DNA from: Paramacrobiotus metropolitanus
Lineage: Eukaryota > Tardigrada > Eutardigrada > Parachela > Macrobiotidae
Assembly: GCF_019649055.1 (NCBI RefSeq)
Contig: NW_026570237.1
Coordinates: forward strand, 744,001 to 808,000
Direction: 5' to 3'
DNA length: 64,000 nt
This document shows, one piece after another, positions 21,226 through 32,082 of this stretch; the first letter of the stretch is position 1, and each line of letters begins with the position of its first letter. A program made the translations under genes and the position numbers. The notes under the pieces are model-generated. The model was not told the origin of the DNA and did not search any database. It saw only the letters and a program-made list of their open reading frames with translations.

Positions 21226-22595
21226 GGAGAGCCGAAACCGGTTATACAGGACCCACACCTCAGCAAAGGCCAGAAGCAAGGCCCTGCCATTCCGGAACCC
21301 TGTATCCCGGCCCAGAGCATGTCAGAGAATGTCAGAGACCGAGTTTGGACCGCCCCAACGGGTTTGGTCCATCACCCCACTCCGGTCCTGGGACTTAGCA
21401 ATTTTTCCATTGCGGCCCTTCTGGACTTAGAAAATTTTTGGACCTAGGCGCATGACCAAACCGGCATGCAAGGCCAAAACCGGTCCAAGTTAGAGACCCA
21501 TATGGGCCATCCAAACGGAATCGGTCTAAGCATTCTATTTTGGTCACAGGAGTACCCCTCCTGTCCAGAGGCATTACTCTGGCCCCATATGGACCGCCCA
21601 ACCGGGCTTGGTCCGCCATACTGAACTAGGAAGGGGAAAACTTGTCCTTGCGCATGCAACCGTGCCCTCCTTATACCGCACCGCTGGAATTACTACACTG
21701 GACCCCTGTGGATATCTCTGGGAACCGTCGCCTCGGATCTACAGGATCAGAACAATCCTATCGGATAAAGCGGACCGTTGACTAGGACCCCTGTGGATAA
21801 CCGCGGCCCTGTGGTATACCTAGTCGGAATAAGCCATTTTTGTCTAGTTTTTTAACCAAACCTGGTTTTTCTAGACTTTAATAACCAAAGAAATTGATGT
21901 TTTTATTTAGCCATTAACCAAAGGAATTGGCTTTGGGATCTCTAACTTTGATCTTACTTTAATTCTCACTGGAATTGTGATTTTTCTATTTCAATGTTTA
22001 ACCAATGAGCCTTATAAACTTTATTTTTTTACTTGTTCGACCAAAGCAAGCCTTCAACCACACTGGAACCCCCTGCAAACAGAGTGCACTCCAGATTTCG
22101 GCCGTTCGGTGCACTGCACCGCGGGTCTGGAGGAAGCTTACCCTACCGGGTTTAGAGACAAAGTGGCATCCGGCCCTACCGGGTATCGGATCCTGGCACC
22201 CTACCGGGTTGGCCAGGGGCAGAGTCGGAAGGTGCTCGCAGGAGCTCCCACTCCCGCCCAGAGGCATGTCAGAGACCACTCACTCGAGGCGGTAGACACC
22301 TCTTGTGGCTTTCTCTGTCGCCCGCCCGCACATGGCTACGCCATTCGTGCCGCGCTATTACGCTGCTCACTCAGCGTATACTTTGTCTACGCTGACCAAT
22401 CAGCGTATTTCTGCACTCTTGAGGGCGTAGCCCAGCGCTTACGAGCGATTCTATGCTTTACGGCATCAGCTGTTGCATACCTGCAGCACGCTGCATCATT
22501 ATCACGATTTTGACTTGCGCGCTTGCAGCTACTTTCCACAGCATATGCCGCATTGGCTTTTTCTGTGTCTGTTTGTGGTTGCTTTATTGATCTTC

Positions 22596-22601
22596 AATAA
22601 A
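22596..22601 (+). promoter_or_regulatory. AATAAA polyadenylation signal of copy A
   Basis: A canonical AATAAA lies in TTCAATAAAGGC, about 50 bases before the presumed LTR end, and would end the element transcript in R. Confidence 0.5.
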
Positions 22602-22649
22602 GGCATATTTTGCCCCATTTTCTCCTGCTTCTGTGTCATATCTGACAGG

Positions 22650-23221
22650 TGTGTGTTCAGCTAATGCCCGTTTACGGGTTGAAAGTGGTAGCAATTAATT
22701 TAACTGGGATACTAATTAGTTTAAGTGAAATAAAAACTATCAATTATTTTAATTTAGATTGCATTGTTAGTAAAATAGGTGAAAAGGAGGAAGTATGCAT
22801 CGTGGGGATGGAGGAGATTCTAGGATTCTTGCATTAATTTCAAATGTCCGGTTCGGTTCGTACTGTGCAGATTACAGTCATATTATTTTTCTTCTTAGCA
22901 GTATGCGAAGCCATGATACTCTTATCAATAGAGCGATTGTTTTGCCTCACGAGCGGTAATGTATCGATTTTGATTTGGCCACCGTTTTATTGAATTTTTT
23001 TAACTGAATTCGGTTTTCAATTCAGTTTTTAATTTTTGTCTGCATCGTCCGCTGTGCAGTATGGTTTCCACTCGGTGAAATCAGCGGGAATAAAATCATT
23101 GGCTTTTTTCATTTGATTAGGTATTTTACAAAAAAGCTTTATTTATGTTTTTATTTTAATTTCTTCAAATGTTCTCTACCACAAAAAATTAACCGAAAGG
23201 AAAAATAGCGAAAAGAAAATA
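22650..23221. other. AT-rich intergenic sequence
   Basis: AT-rich, with poly-T stretches and no coding or repeat signal that I can support. It marks the return from the GC-richer element to host-like composition. Confidence 0.5.
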
Positions 23222-23548
23222 TCAGATCTTGCCGGGGCTCCCAACTACACGTCCAAGAAGGGCGTCAGCGGCACGCAGCGCCCCATCATCTCGGTGAAAC
23301 GCGGCCAGGGCGGCGGGACGTCGGTGCCGTGGAAACGGCCGGCAGCGCTCAGAGTCCATCCGCTCTACCACGCGGGGAGGCGGGATACTACGTGCTGGCG
23401 GGTGGTTAAAGTGGGAGAGAGGGGACGCATTTGGAGGGTGAAGAGGGCGGGGTACTTCCGGTCGGCGATCTACAGGGGCCTGTTCAGTAATCGGAGGTCG
23501 GTTAAGGAGTGGAGGTGTTGCAGCGCTGGTCCAGCGCGCGTTTGCTAA
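23222..23548 (+). other. GC-rich island with open frames, possible host exon
   Basis: A sharp rise in GC within AT-rich DNA. On the + strand a frame (ISDLAGAPNYTSKKGVSGTQ...) is open to 23548 and is preceded by an acceptor-like ATATCAG. On the - strand a 215-codon frame (23869-23222) is also open, but long antisense frames are expected in GC-rich DNA. The encoded proteins are Arg/Pro-rich and I do not recognise them. It could be an exon, a CpG-rich promoter region or a repeat fragment. Confidence 0.25.
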
Positions 23549-24470
23549 TAGGACAGTTACGTGTGGTTCAGCTGGTCCGAGCTGCGCTGGTGCTCTCAAC
23601 TTCGCTCGAGGCTTCGAGCGAGCAAGTTGACAGTAAGTGTTTTCGATTTGGAAAGGGTGGAACGCTGTTTCTGAGTGTCTCACAATAACATGCAGTCCTG
23701 CGATACGCCAAACACCAGCACGTACGTGCTCAACGCTGGCTGGCGCAACTGGGTAATTCCACAGGCACCTAATGGGGATTGATGATTCTCGCCGGGATGG
23801 TGCCCTGGGGCGGTTGGGAGCCGTGCGACTCAGGTGCGACGGGAAGTCATCGTAGACACATAACAACAAGTGCTCATCCCGGCACTTCTTAAACAGTGCG
23901 CGCTCGCAAACTATGTTGTTGATTTATTGGATAGATACATGAAAATTAACAGAAAACCATTCTCTGCAAACGACCAAAAAATGTGTGATAAAAATGTTTA
24001 CGGTATTCTTAAATTTAGCGCTAATGCTACGGCCACGGTATTGCATTACCGCCTCAAAAATTTCAACACACGAACAGAAACAGAGCGAATGCATAATTCT
24101 CTGTTGGCGCAGTCCAAAATCCCTGTTTGTTAGTGACGTCAAAATGACACACTGCCAGCCTGCAGTCTCGGCGAGAATCACGAATTCCATTGGAATCGCA
24201 CTACTGTGGCCATACTCATAGGTACCACCGTAGCAACAGTACTATATAAGTACTTGTACAAACTAGTACTCCTAGAATTATACCTATAATACAGATACCA
24301 AAAAATCATAATTATATGAATACCGTTCGGAAAAACCGAGACAGACCGCGGCCTTCGGCATCGGCACGTTAGAAAATATTGAAAATTTAAGAAACTTGTG
24401 CAAAAATTAATCGCAGTCAATCCCACCAGCGTGATTGGTATACCTCGTATTCTTTCATATACGATATTTC
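23549..24470. other. Intergenic sequence, nothing recognised
   Basis: Mixed composition turning AT-rich. Short open frames on both strands have no family resemblance and are probably chance. Confidence 0.45.
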
Positions 24471-24680
24471 TTAGGTTTCTTAGGTTTCTTAGGTTTCTTA
24501 GTAGGTTTCTTAGGTTTCTTAGATTTTCTTAGGTTTCTTAGGTTTCTTAGGTTTTCTTAGGTATTTTCAGGTTTCTTAGGTATTCTTATGTTTCTCAGGT
24601 TTCTTAAGTTTCTTAGACTTCTTGGGTTTCTTAGGCTTTCTTAGGGTTATTTAGGATTTCTGAGATTTTCTTATTTATTA
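24471..24680 (+). repeat. Minisatellite of the 9-bp unit TTAGGTTTC
   Basis: About 20 tandem copies of a 9-base unit (TTAGGTTTC), perfect at first and then degenerating (TTAGGTATT, TTAGACTTC). The same unit in reverse complement (CCTAAGAAA) forms the array at about 38880-39035. Confidence 0.85.
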
Positions 24681-25150
24681 AATTTCATAGTTTTCTAAAC
24701 GGCTAGGACCAATGCGATCAACCGTTACGAAGTGTGCATTGCGTAACAAGCTTTCGCTGCAAAAGGGTGTGTACGGATGTAGACCCCGTAAACTGGTTAT
24801 ATGAATACTAACTAAGTAACAAGGGTCCTCGACACTTTGCCGATGGAGCGAATGTTCTCCCGTTCCACACATCCAATCTGCACGCTCTAAAGTGCTACAG
24901 AATCCTGTCAGTGTCGAGAGTGTTCCTGCATCATCCATTTTCTGGAAAGGCCACTACCCACAATCCAGTGGTCACTCAGAAGCTTGTTACCATGGTGGAC
25001 ATTAGCTTAACATGGGCTGTTTGTAAATCCCCAGATTGTTACTATGTGTTATTATATCGAATTGTCACTGAAATTAGCGAACTGCGAATTAGCAAAAACA
25101 ACAGGTTCTGCTCACGCCTGTTTATTTTGTTCATGCCTTTCCAGTGGCCT
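24681..25150. other. Intergenic sequence, nothing recognised
   Basis: No gene or repeat can be supported here. Its right part grades into the outer, less conserved arm of the foldback element. Confidence 0.4.
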
Positions 25151-25780
25151 GGTACTTCAAGAGTACATGCACGAAAACTTTCACTCGCGCACTCATAAAC
25201 ATTTTGTTTCGGTTATGCTAGCCAGAAGATTTATACACTGGGTGAAAATCGTTTGTGCAGAACATCCGGTTCTGAGTTATGTGTTAGAATTCCAAAGTTT
25301 AATCATTCAGGTGTACCAAAGATATGGACCGATCTCCTCATTTTTGCACGTAAATGCACACAACCACGAAGAACGTTTTTACACCGATCCACTGTTCTAG
25401 CATTTTTTTCAAATTTTAAAATGAATTTCAAAAATTTTAAAATTCATTTTAAAATTTGAAAAAAATCATGGAAGTCTGGATCGGTGTAAAAACGATCTTT
25501 ATGGACATGCGCATTTACGACTTTTACGTGCAAAATTTGACGGAGATCGGTCCATAATGAGACTTTTGGTACACCTGAATACATTTAAACTTTCGGAATT
25601 TTCTAACAGCCATGACTCCCGAACCGGATGTTGCGCGCACAAACGGTTTTCACGCCAGTGTATACAAATCTTCTGGCTACAAAATATCATAAACCGAAAC
25701 AAAACTGTGTTTGGAGTGCGCGAAAGTGAAAGTTTTCGTGCATGTACACGAATTTGGTACCATGTACCGGCCCACTTCCC
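25150..25780. repeat. Foldback element with long inverted arms
   Basis: Left arm (about 25150-25420) and right arm (about 25455-25780) are imperfect reverse complements. Matched pieces include GCACGAAAACTTTCAC with GTGAAAGTTTTCGTGC, TTTTGTTTCGGTT with AACCGAAACAAAA, and CCAGAAGATTT with AAATCTTCTGG. The centre at about 25435 is an AT-rich palindrome (TTTTAAAATGAATTTC and complement). A transcript would form one long hairpin. It may be a non-autonomous foldback transposon or a hairpin RNA source. The right arm is shared with the tandem duplication that follows. Confidence 0.75.
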
Positions 25781-25893
25781 TTAATGTAATAAACATCGTG
25801 CCATATTATTTATTACATATGCAGTTAACCTTTTTACATGCTCGAAATCCTAAGACATTATTCATCCGTGCTGGCTTGTATATATATTATTTA

Positions 25894-26720
25894 AAAGGCT
25901 CCTGCTTGTAGCTGACGTCAGCACGAGTCTTGAGGCTACGCAGGCCATAGACGCGCGCATCCTACGCTCGTGTGTGTATGCGGACTTTTCGATTTTCTGA
26001 AAGTCACAGCTCAGCATTTTTAGTGTTGCTGATAATTGACAGTGGAAATTAGTAAGTACAAAATGTGTAGTATCTCACTGTGATGTATTTTTTGAAATTT
26101 GAATTGATATATTGCAATTGATATATTTATATTAAATAACAATATTTTTCACTGAATGGAGATCTTTTGATTAACTGGCGATATTGACAAAGTTAAAAAT
26201 GGCAGGAACGTATAGAAAATATTGAATGATATATTGAATAATATATATTGAATAATATATAGAAAATATTGAATTGATATTTTGCAATTGATATATTTAT
26301 ATTAAATAACAATATTTTTAACTGAATGGAGATCTTTTGATTAACTGGCGATATTGACAAAGTTAAAAAATGGCAATCGTTGGCACTGTGAGCTCTTTAT
26401 GAATACCCTAATTCAACTTAATCCGAACCCAGGCGTTTTTTAAGTTTGTCAGGAACCTACGAGACTTAGCGTTTTTTGGTGGAACGTGACAGCCGCAAAG
26501 CTAGCTGCAGCAGAAAAGGCAGTCATTGTACGCAATAGTGCGCATCACACTTAACTAAATGGCTTGTGCTGATATCGACCGCGCAGTTGATCCCATAGTT
26601 TACCTCCCAGTGAACTCAAATTTGTTAAGTCCTCATACGCGTACGAGCGTAATGTACGTGCTTCGATAACCTGCGTAGCCTCAAGACTCGTGCTGACGTC
26701 AGCTACAAGCAGGAGCCTTT
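25894..26720. mobile_element. MITE-like element with long TIRs and TA duplication, copy 1
   Basis: Terminal inverted repeats start AAAGGCTCCTGCTTGTAGCT. The first 51 bases match almost perfectly (25894-25944 against 26670-26720), and weaker complementarity extends to about 90 bases. TA flanks both ends (25892-25893 and 26721-26722), the signature of Tc1/mariner-type insertion. The interior is AT-rich with a direct repeat of about 171 bases (ATATTGCAATTGATATATTT...). There is no open frame, so it is non-autonomous. Confidence 0.8.
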
Positions 26721-27083
26721 TACATAAGATTTTTTGGTTAATACAGATAGGGACTAGGGAGAGCAGTCAGAGCACTCCAGAGCGCATGCGCAAAAAACTC
26801 TACATAAAGCCACATTACATCGTTCCAACGGCGGCGCATTAGGCAAGTGTTGTCAATGATCCAGTGTATACAAATCTTCTGGCTACAAAATATCATAAAC
26901 CGAAACAAAACTGTGTTTGGAGTGCGCGAAAGTGAAAGTTTTCGTGCATAATACGTACCATGTACCGGCCCACTCCCTTAATGTAATAAACATCGTGCCA
27001 TATTATTTATTACATATGCAGTTAACCTTTTACATGCTAAATCCTAAGACATTATTCATCCGTGCTGGCATATATATTATTTA

Positions 27084-27908
27084 AAAACCATGCTTGTAGC
27101 TGACGTCAGCACGAGTCTTGAGGCTACGCAGGCCATAGACGCGCGCATCCTACGCTCGTGTGTGTATGCGGACTTTTCGATTTTCTGAAAGTCACAGCTC
27201 AGCATTTTTAGTGTTGCTGATAATTGACAGTGGAAATTAGTAAGTACAAAATGTGTAGTATCTCACTGTGATGTATTTTTTGAAATTTGAATTGATATAT
27301 TGCAATTGATATATTTATATTAAATAACAATATTTTTTCACTGAATGGAGATCTTTGATTAACTGGCGATATTGACAAAGTTAAAAATGGCAGGAACGTA
27401 TAGAAAATATTGAATGATATATTGAATAATATATATTGAATAATATATAGAAAATATTGAATTGATATTTTGCAATTGATATATTTATATTAAATAACAA
27501 TATTTTTTAACTGAATGGAGATCTTTGATTAACTGGCGATATTGACAAAGTTAAAAAATGGCAATCGTTGGCACTGTGAGCTCTTTATGAATACCCTAAT
27601 TCAACTTAATCCGAACCCAGGCGTTTTTTAAGTTTGTCAGGAACCTACGAGACTTAGCGTTTTTTGGTGGAACGTGACAGCCGCAAAGCTAGCTGCAGCA
27701 GAAAAGGCAGTCATTGTACGCAATAGTGCGCATCACACTTAACTAAATGGCTTGTGCTGATATCGACCGCACAGTTGATCCCATAGTTTACCTCCCAGTG
27801 AACTCAAATTTGTTAAGTCCTCATACGCGTACGAGCGTAATGTACGTGCTTCGATAACCTGCGTAGCCTCAAGACTCGTGCTGACGTCAGCTACAAGCAG
27901 GAGCCTTT
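27084..27908. mobile_element. MITE-like element, copy 2 (made by tandem duplication)
   Basis: Same element as 25894-26720, present because the whole 1.2-kb unit was duplicated, not because of a second transposition. The right terminus is intact (GGAGCCTTT then TA). The left terminus has changed to AAAAACCATGCTTG. Confidence 0.8.
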
Positions 27909-28046
27909 TACATAAGATTTTTTGGTTAATACAGATAGGGACTAGGGAGAGCAGTCAGAGCACTCAGAGCGCATGCGCAAAAACTCTACATAAAGCCACA
28001 TTACATCGTTCCAACGGCGGCGCATTAGGCAAGTGTTGTCAATGAT

Positions 28047-28590
28047 CTGATAATTATTAATATGGGTGGTCAAAATCTCTGTGTAAGTTTGCGCTTGTTG
28101 TGTTGCGTTGTCCATGGTAGTGAATGGCACTGAAGGCAGATTTATTGCAGAATTCACGGTGCTGTCAGATTTGGTGTTTATTTCTACGAGTGTATCCGTT
28201 ATCAGTGGTGGGAACATGTTTCAATTTTTTTCTCTTTAGTCATAGCGGAAAGATGAGTAACCGATACGTGCGCAGCAGTCGTGCCGCAGATACAAGCGGG
28301 CTGCTGATATTTGACAGTCCTAAATATAAGTAACGCCCTGGCCGAACCCACAACGCGGCGATTCGCCGCCGCGCTAAGTAGATGTGTGCTTGTGTGAGGG
28401 CGGTGCCAAAAATGCATACTCGTAAGGGCCTTACGCGTATGTAACTCCACCCTCTAGCATGCATACATACACGAAACTGATCGAACTGCCAGTGGATCTC
28501 GAAATTTCAAACGCTCGTCTTTCGTTTAAGTACTTCTTAACAGAACTTCCCAATCGATATACCAAGAGATAGAGAATTAATTTTCATAAC
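28047..28590. other. Intergenic sequence, nothing recognised
   Basis: No supported gene. A short frame at 28124-28333 has no recognisable features. Confidence 0.4.
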
Positions 28591-28780
28591 TTTTTGGTAC
28601 CTAGCAAGTGGATATCTATGGCAAACCGAGAAAGTTATGGCTGTTTTGGTTTCTCGTAGACTTAGCATAAGGATGCAAGCAACGCCTCCTCGCACGGACC
28701 CATGCTATGTCTACGAGAAACCAAAACAGCCATAACTTTCTTGATAGGTTACAAACATCCACTTGTCAGGTATCTAAAAG
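28591..28780. repeat. Short foldback (inverted repeat) element
   Basis: A 40-base arm at 28628-28668 (GAAAGTTATGGCTGTTTTGG...) is repeated in reverse complement at 28702-28741 around a loop of about 33 bases. Weaker pairing extends outward (CAAGTGGATAT with ATCCACTTG). It would form a stable hairpin. No target-site duplication or coding sequence was seen. Confidence 0.8.
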
Positions 28781-29870
28781 TTCGTAAATTTCTCCTCCAT
28801 GTTTGTATGCAGGTTGGGATGTTCTGTTGAGAGGCAAACGAAGGAAGAGTGGTGCAAGTTTTGAAAATTATCTAGCAGTCAGGTAGGCTACTTGTATGTG
28901 TATGCGCGATGTGGTCACATCTACACGCGTGCCGCACACCAGCTCGTTTTGAGCCATACGCACAAGCCAACTTCCGGCGGCCGGAAGTCTTACTTGTGTG
29001 GATGGATGCTAACTTGTGTGCCATACAAGTTGCAACGCAAAGCCCCTACTTTATGATTTACGAGGATCTATTTTAATAGACTGAAAAAGAAAAGTGTTAT
29101 CCAGATCTCAGCCTCTTATAGTCTTATTTGAATTTGATCTTTTTTTACCGTGGACGAACTCCTGTATCGTGAGTGGGGTAAGTCATTGGCATGGCATCGG
29201 AATTTCTTTTCAATTGAGGATTTGTCTCGGTTTTCAGGTTTTCTTTACTGGTACGCGTATAAAAAATAGAACACACGGTATTCATTTGTAACATTGGATT
29301 AAATTTCTCGTAACATCTCGCCAGAGGAACAGTTACGAGGCCCATTCGCTATAATTCAACTCACTAAGTTCACAATCAGTAAAGTACTCGTACAGAGAGA
29401 ATATTCAGCCACTGCACAAACTCAGTGAAGGAGTACCCTGTCTACCTTCCGCTTCCCAAGAGCTCTGTTTTCGGAAAATAATAAAAAACTGTTTCATTAC
29501 TGAAGTACAAGTAACATTTGTGAATATGCTGATAAAAAGCATTCGTTATGTAGCGTGGCAGCCGTGTTATTCGCTGAGAAATGGAGATGGAAAACAGATA
29601 CGCATACTATATTCCGCAGCTTCAGCCCTTAAACATCATGGATCACTGTATGTAATAACAATTTATACTAAAAAGGTAGCCTCGCGCATTCGCGCTCGGG
29701 ACGTTCGTATTGGAAAAAATTATAAAGTTTTTAAACTCGCAAGGTGAATAAAATAAGGGAATTAGATTTTAAAAACTTTATAACTCGTAACTAAGACGCA
29801 TTTACTTACTTACGTGCTTTACTTTTACGGCCGTTTTACGTTCTTAACTTTTTGCGTTCAGAGTGCAGAC
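28781..29870. other. Intergenic sequence, nothing recognised
   Basis: No open frame with family resemblance. Composition is like the surrounding host DNA. Confidence 0.4.
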
Positions 29871-30075
29871 GTTCTGATGTTCTGACATTCTTATGTTCTT
29901 AAATTTGCACGTTCTGAAGTTCTGATTTTCGGACGTTCTGACCTCCTGACGTTCTAACGTTCTGAAATTCTTAATTTTTCACGTTCAGACGTTCTAACGT
30001 TCTTAATTTTTTACGTTGTGTCTATCTCATGTTCTAACGTTCAGTGTTTGACGTTCATAATTTTTTACGTTCGGA
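29871..30075 (+). repeat. Degenerate minisatellite built on ACGTTCTGA
   Basis: At least 15 variants of ACGTTCTGA / ACGTTCTTAA separated by 0-8 bases (GACGTTCTAACGTTCTGAAATTCTT). Highly degenerate, so old. Confidence 0.7.
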
Positions 30076-30197
30076 GGTTATAATTTTCTGACGTTATTTA
30101 TTTTCATGCTCCGATTAGGAAATTTAGCGATCCGCGTTCAGAGCAAATTTTTTATAACATTTTCTATACTTCGTATTTCGACTTTAGAGTTTGCCTT

Positions 30198-30479
30198 TTG
30201 AGTTTTCGTCCTGGCGAGTTTAGTTTCAAAGTTATAACTCGTTACTTTATTTACCCTTTAGCGATTGAGACGTTGGGAGTATTTTGCCCCACTCTGAGTG
30301 AACTGTTGCATTTCATGGGCCGTAATATTCGTGATTTAACCGGAGAAGCGCGTTCTACTGCTTTCCTTAAGCAGCGCTTCAGTCTCGCTGTTGTAAAAGG
30401 AAATGCCACGGCTGTCTTAAGCACGTTACTTTTTAATCCACGAGAAGATAGAGATTTTGGTTGTTTTTTTAATGTTTAA
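30198..30479 (+). pseudogene. Fragment of a reverse-transcriptase ORF C-terminal domain (1)
   Basis: The frame carries YPLAIETLGVFCPTLSELL, then a helical region and FLKQRFSLAVVKGNATAVL. This matches the end of the 34317-35067 fragment (QPIAFETTGTFGP, LRQKISIEIQRGNAVSVL). The pattern is the C-terminal end of a reverse-transcriptase protein found in many invertebrate genomes, probably a LINE-type element whose clade I cannot fix. Only about 90 residues remain. Confidence 0.6.
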
Positions 30480-30714
30480 ATTTTAACTAGCAAGTAGTGT
30501 ACCGGCGCTTGCAGTCGTTGTTATCTTGGTGGGTATTGCCCATTAAAAGATAACTCGTTAACTCGAAAAAAACTCACATTAAGTTAAATTATTAAATTTA
30601 ACTGCCCAGGTCTGTGTGGAACTATGGTAAACAGCACCTATGGAGCTATGGGACGTACCGCTCTGTAACTATCTTTATGAGCCCTGCTAGAAACCTTCCG
30701 CGACGACGAAGTTA

Positions 30715-31500
30715 GCTGAGAACGCCTCTTGGCACAGTCCAGTCCGGAAGCCGGTATCTGGCTGAATGCCTTGCCTTCAGCGCATATTGGCAAGTGGCAA
30801 CCTTCTGGAAGATTACTCCTTGAAGAAATCGGTCGGGATTAGACTTGGTGCAGTCATTTGTGATCCGCGATTCCGCACCCATACGCAAAATGCCATAAAG
30901 CATTCGACGTGTACGGTCACCACGGGCTGTCATGCTTGTACTCCACTGGGAGACATGCGCGCCACGGCGGCCTGAACAGCATTGTGTGCCACTTATTGCC
31001 CACTTATTGCCACTTATTATTGCTGTAAAGCGGGCATCGCAGCGAAGCTCGAACCCCGAGGTCCACCCTATTCGTCCGATCGTCGCCCTGACGGGTGCAT
31101 CACCTTCGCCTGAAACGCGGTATGTGTTTGGCTTGGGACGTTACCTGCGTGGACAGGTCCGCCCATCGCACATCAGGCCCACTTCCGCGGCCGCGTAATC
31201 CGCTGCCGCCCAGGCCGAAGACAAGAAAACGAGATTGTACGCGTATCTTCAGGGCAGACGAATTTTTGCTCTGCTAGGTTTCGAAATTCACGGCCTCGGG
31301 GGTAAGTCGGCTTCCGTTCTAAAAAGCAAATCGGCAAGTGGCTACAGCAGCACACTGCAGGTGAACCTCGCCCCGAATTCCTACGCCAATGCCTGTCGAT
31401 CGAAATACAACGGGGATACGCGGTTTCCGTCCTCGGAACCATGGATGGATCGGACAATTTTCAAAGATTTTTTTTTTGCAACTAGCTCTGTTTTGTTACA
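30715..31500 (+). pseudogene. Fragment of the same reverse-transcriptase C-terminal domain (2)
   Basis: Pieces in several frames line up with the minus-strand copy at 34317-35067: a degraded WLNALPS motif, DVYGHHGLSCLYSTGRHARH, AKLEPRG and RRPDG, VWDVTCVDRSA, then YLQGRRIFALLGFEIHG. Stops and frameshifts separate them, so it is a dead copy. It lies 5' of the F-box gene in the same orientation. Confidence 0.65.
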
Positions 31501-32082
31501 AAATTTGCTCGATGCGACTGGCTTGTGCTAACAAAAATATATAACAGCAGCACATCTCTGTGACATCAGTGCTTTGAACACTGCTTTCTGTATGCGAGAC
31601 AGCAAGGGTGATAACGTAGACGACCGTTGCGCTTTCCGTTCCCAGTCCTTTCGGCTAGTCCGCCACTTTCCAGTAACTGCGGCAAAGACCACTGTGAAGA
31701 AGCTTTGTGCGCCATAATTTGCATAACAAAACAAGGCATTCCCGGCCCCGAATGATTTACTACGTTGCATGAAAATAGGTAGCAATCTGATCAGCTTCAA
31801 TAAATTAATTTACTTCATTTCAATCATACTGTCTTGTAGTGTAAAGTATAGTTAAGGATTCTCGTGAATGTCAATTTGAAGAGATTGTGTTATACGAATT
31901 ATTGTAATGTACAATGTACCTGGCAACTGGCATATTAATTTTATAGTATGGTGTAATGGTACGTACGCTGTTGCGCTGTTGTTGTTGAATCTGCTTACAA
32001 GCGTAACTAATTTAAGTAATTAAACATGAGCTGCTAATGAAAGTACAGGTATCAGTATTAAAGTGTTGCAACTTTCCTTCAG
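31501..32082 (+). other. Upstream region or first intron of the F-box gene
   Basis: AT-rich, with no recognised feature. It ends in a polypyrimidine tract and AG (CTTTCCTTCAG) directly before the first recognised exon, so an upstream first exon probably lies in or before this region. Confidence 0.4.

Larger units (their letters stand above)
1..22649 (+). mobile_element. Giant Ty3/gypsy-type LTR retrotransposon, copy A (5' end off window)
   Basis: Gag, protease, RT, RNase H and integrase follow in the Ty3/gypsy order, then about 9 kb of further coding sequence (ORF3 and block 4), a non-coding 3' region and a probable 3' LTR. Copies B (42780-51362) and C (51363 to about 60990, minus) repeat the order integrase then ORF3, which shows that the downstream region is part of the element. 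Without nested element D, the visible part is about 20 kb, and the 5' LTR and gag N-terminus are still missing, so a full element would be among the very large gypsy elements. It carries in-frame stops and frameshifts and is probably not autonomous now. The 3' border is the least certain part. Confidence 0.82.
20983..22649 (+). repeat. Probable 3' LTR of copy A (borders tentative)
   Basis: The interval begins and ends with a nearly identical motif, GTCATATCTGACATGG at 20983 and TGTCATATCTGACAGG at 22636. Inside it are tandem repeats (21050-21225), a CCAATCAG box near 22399, and AATAAA at 22596 about 50 bases before the end, the layout of U3-R-U5. Three CCTACCGGGT words occur at about 22141-22210. 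The matching 5' LTR is outside the window and copies B and C do not reach this part, so the borders rest on the motif pair alone. Related TATCTGACATG words also occur at 8460, which weakens the inference. Confidence 0.35.
25655..28046 (+). repeat. Tandem duplication of a 1.2-kb unit
   Basis: Unit 1 (25655-26860) and unit 2 (26861-28046) are nearly identical and abut directly. Each begins CCAGTGTATACAAATC in the right arm of the foldback element and ends GTGTTGTCAATGAT. They differ by small indels only, for example in GTGCATGTACACGAATTTGG (unit 1) against GTGCATAATACGTACC (unit 2). Each unit contains one copy of the TA-flanked MITE and an internal AT-rich duplication of about 171 bases. It is a recent local duplication. 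Confidence 0.92.

Noticed and set aside
23222-23869. 215-codon minus-strand gene
   Set aside because: Composition-driven open frame in a GC-rich island; Arg/Pro-rich with no recognisable domain and no splice context.
24471-24680. Interstitial telomere
   Set aside because: The 9-base unit TTAGGTTTC degenerates quickly and has no canonical telomere repeat; a related array lies inside a transposon-like insert.
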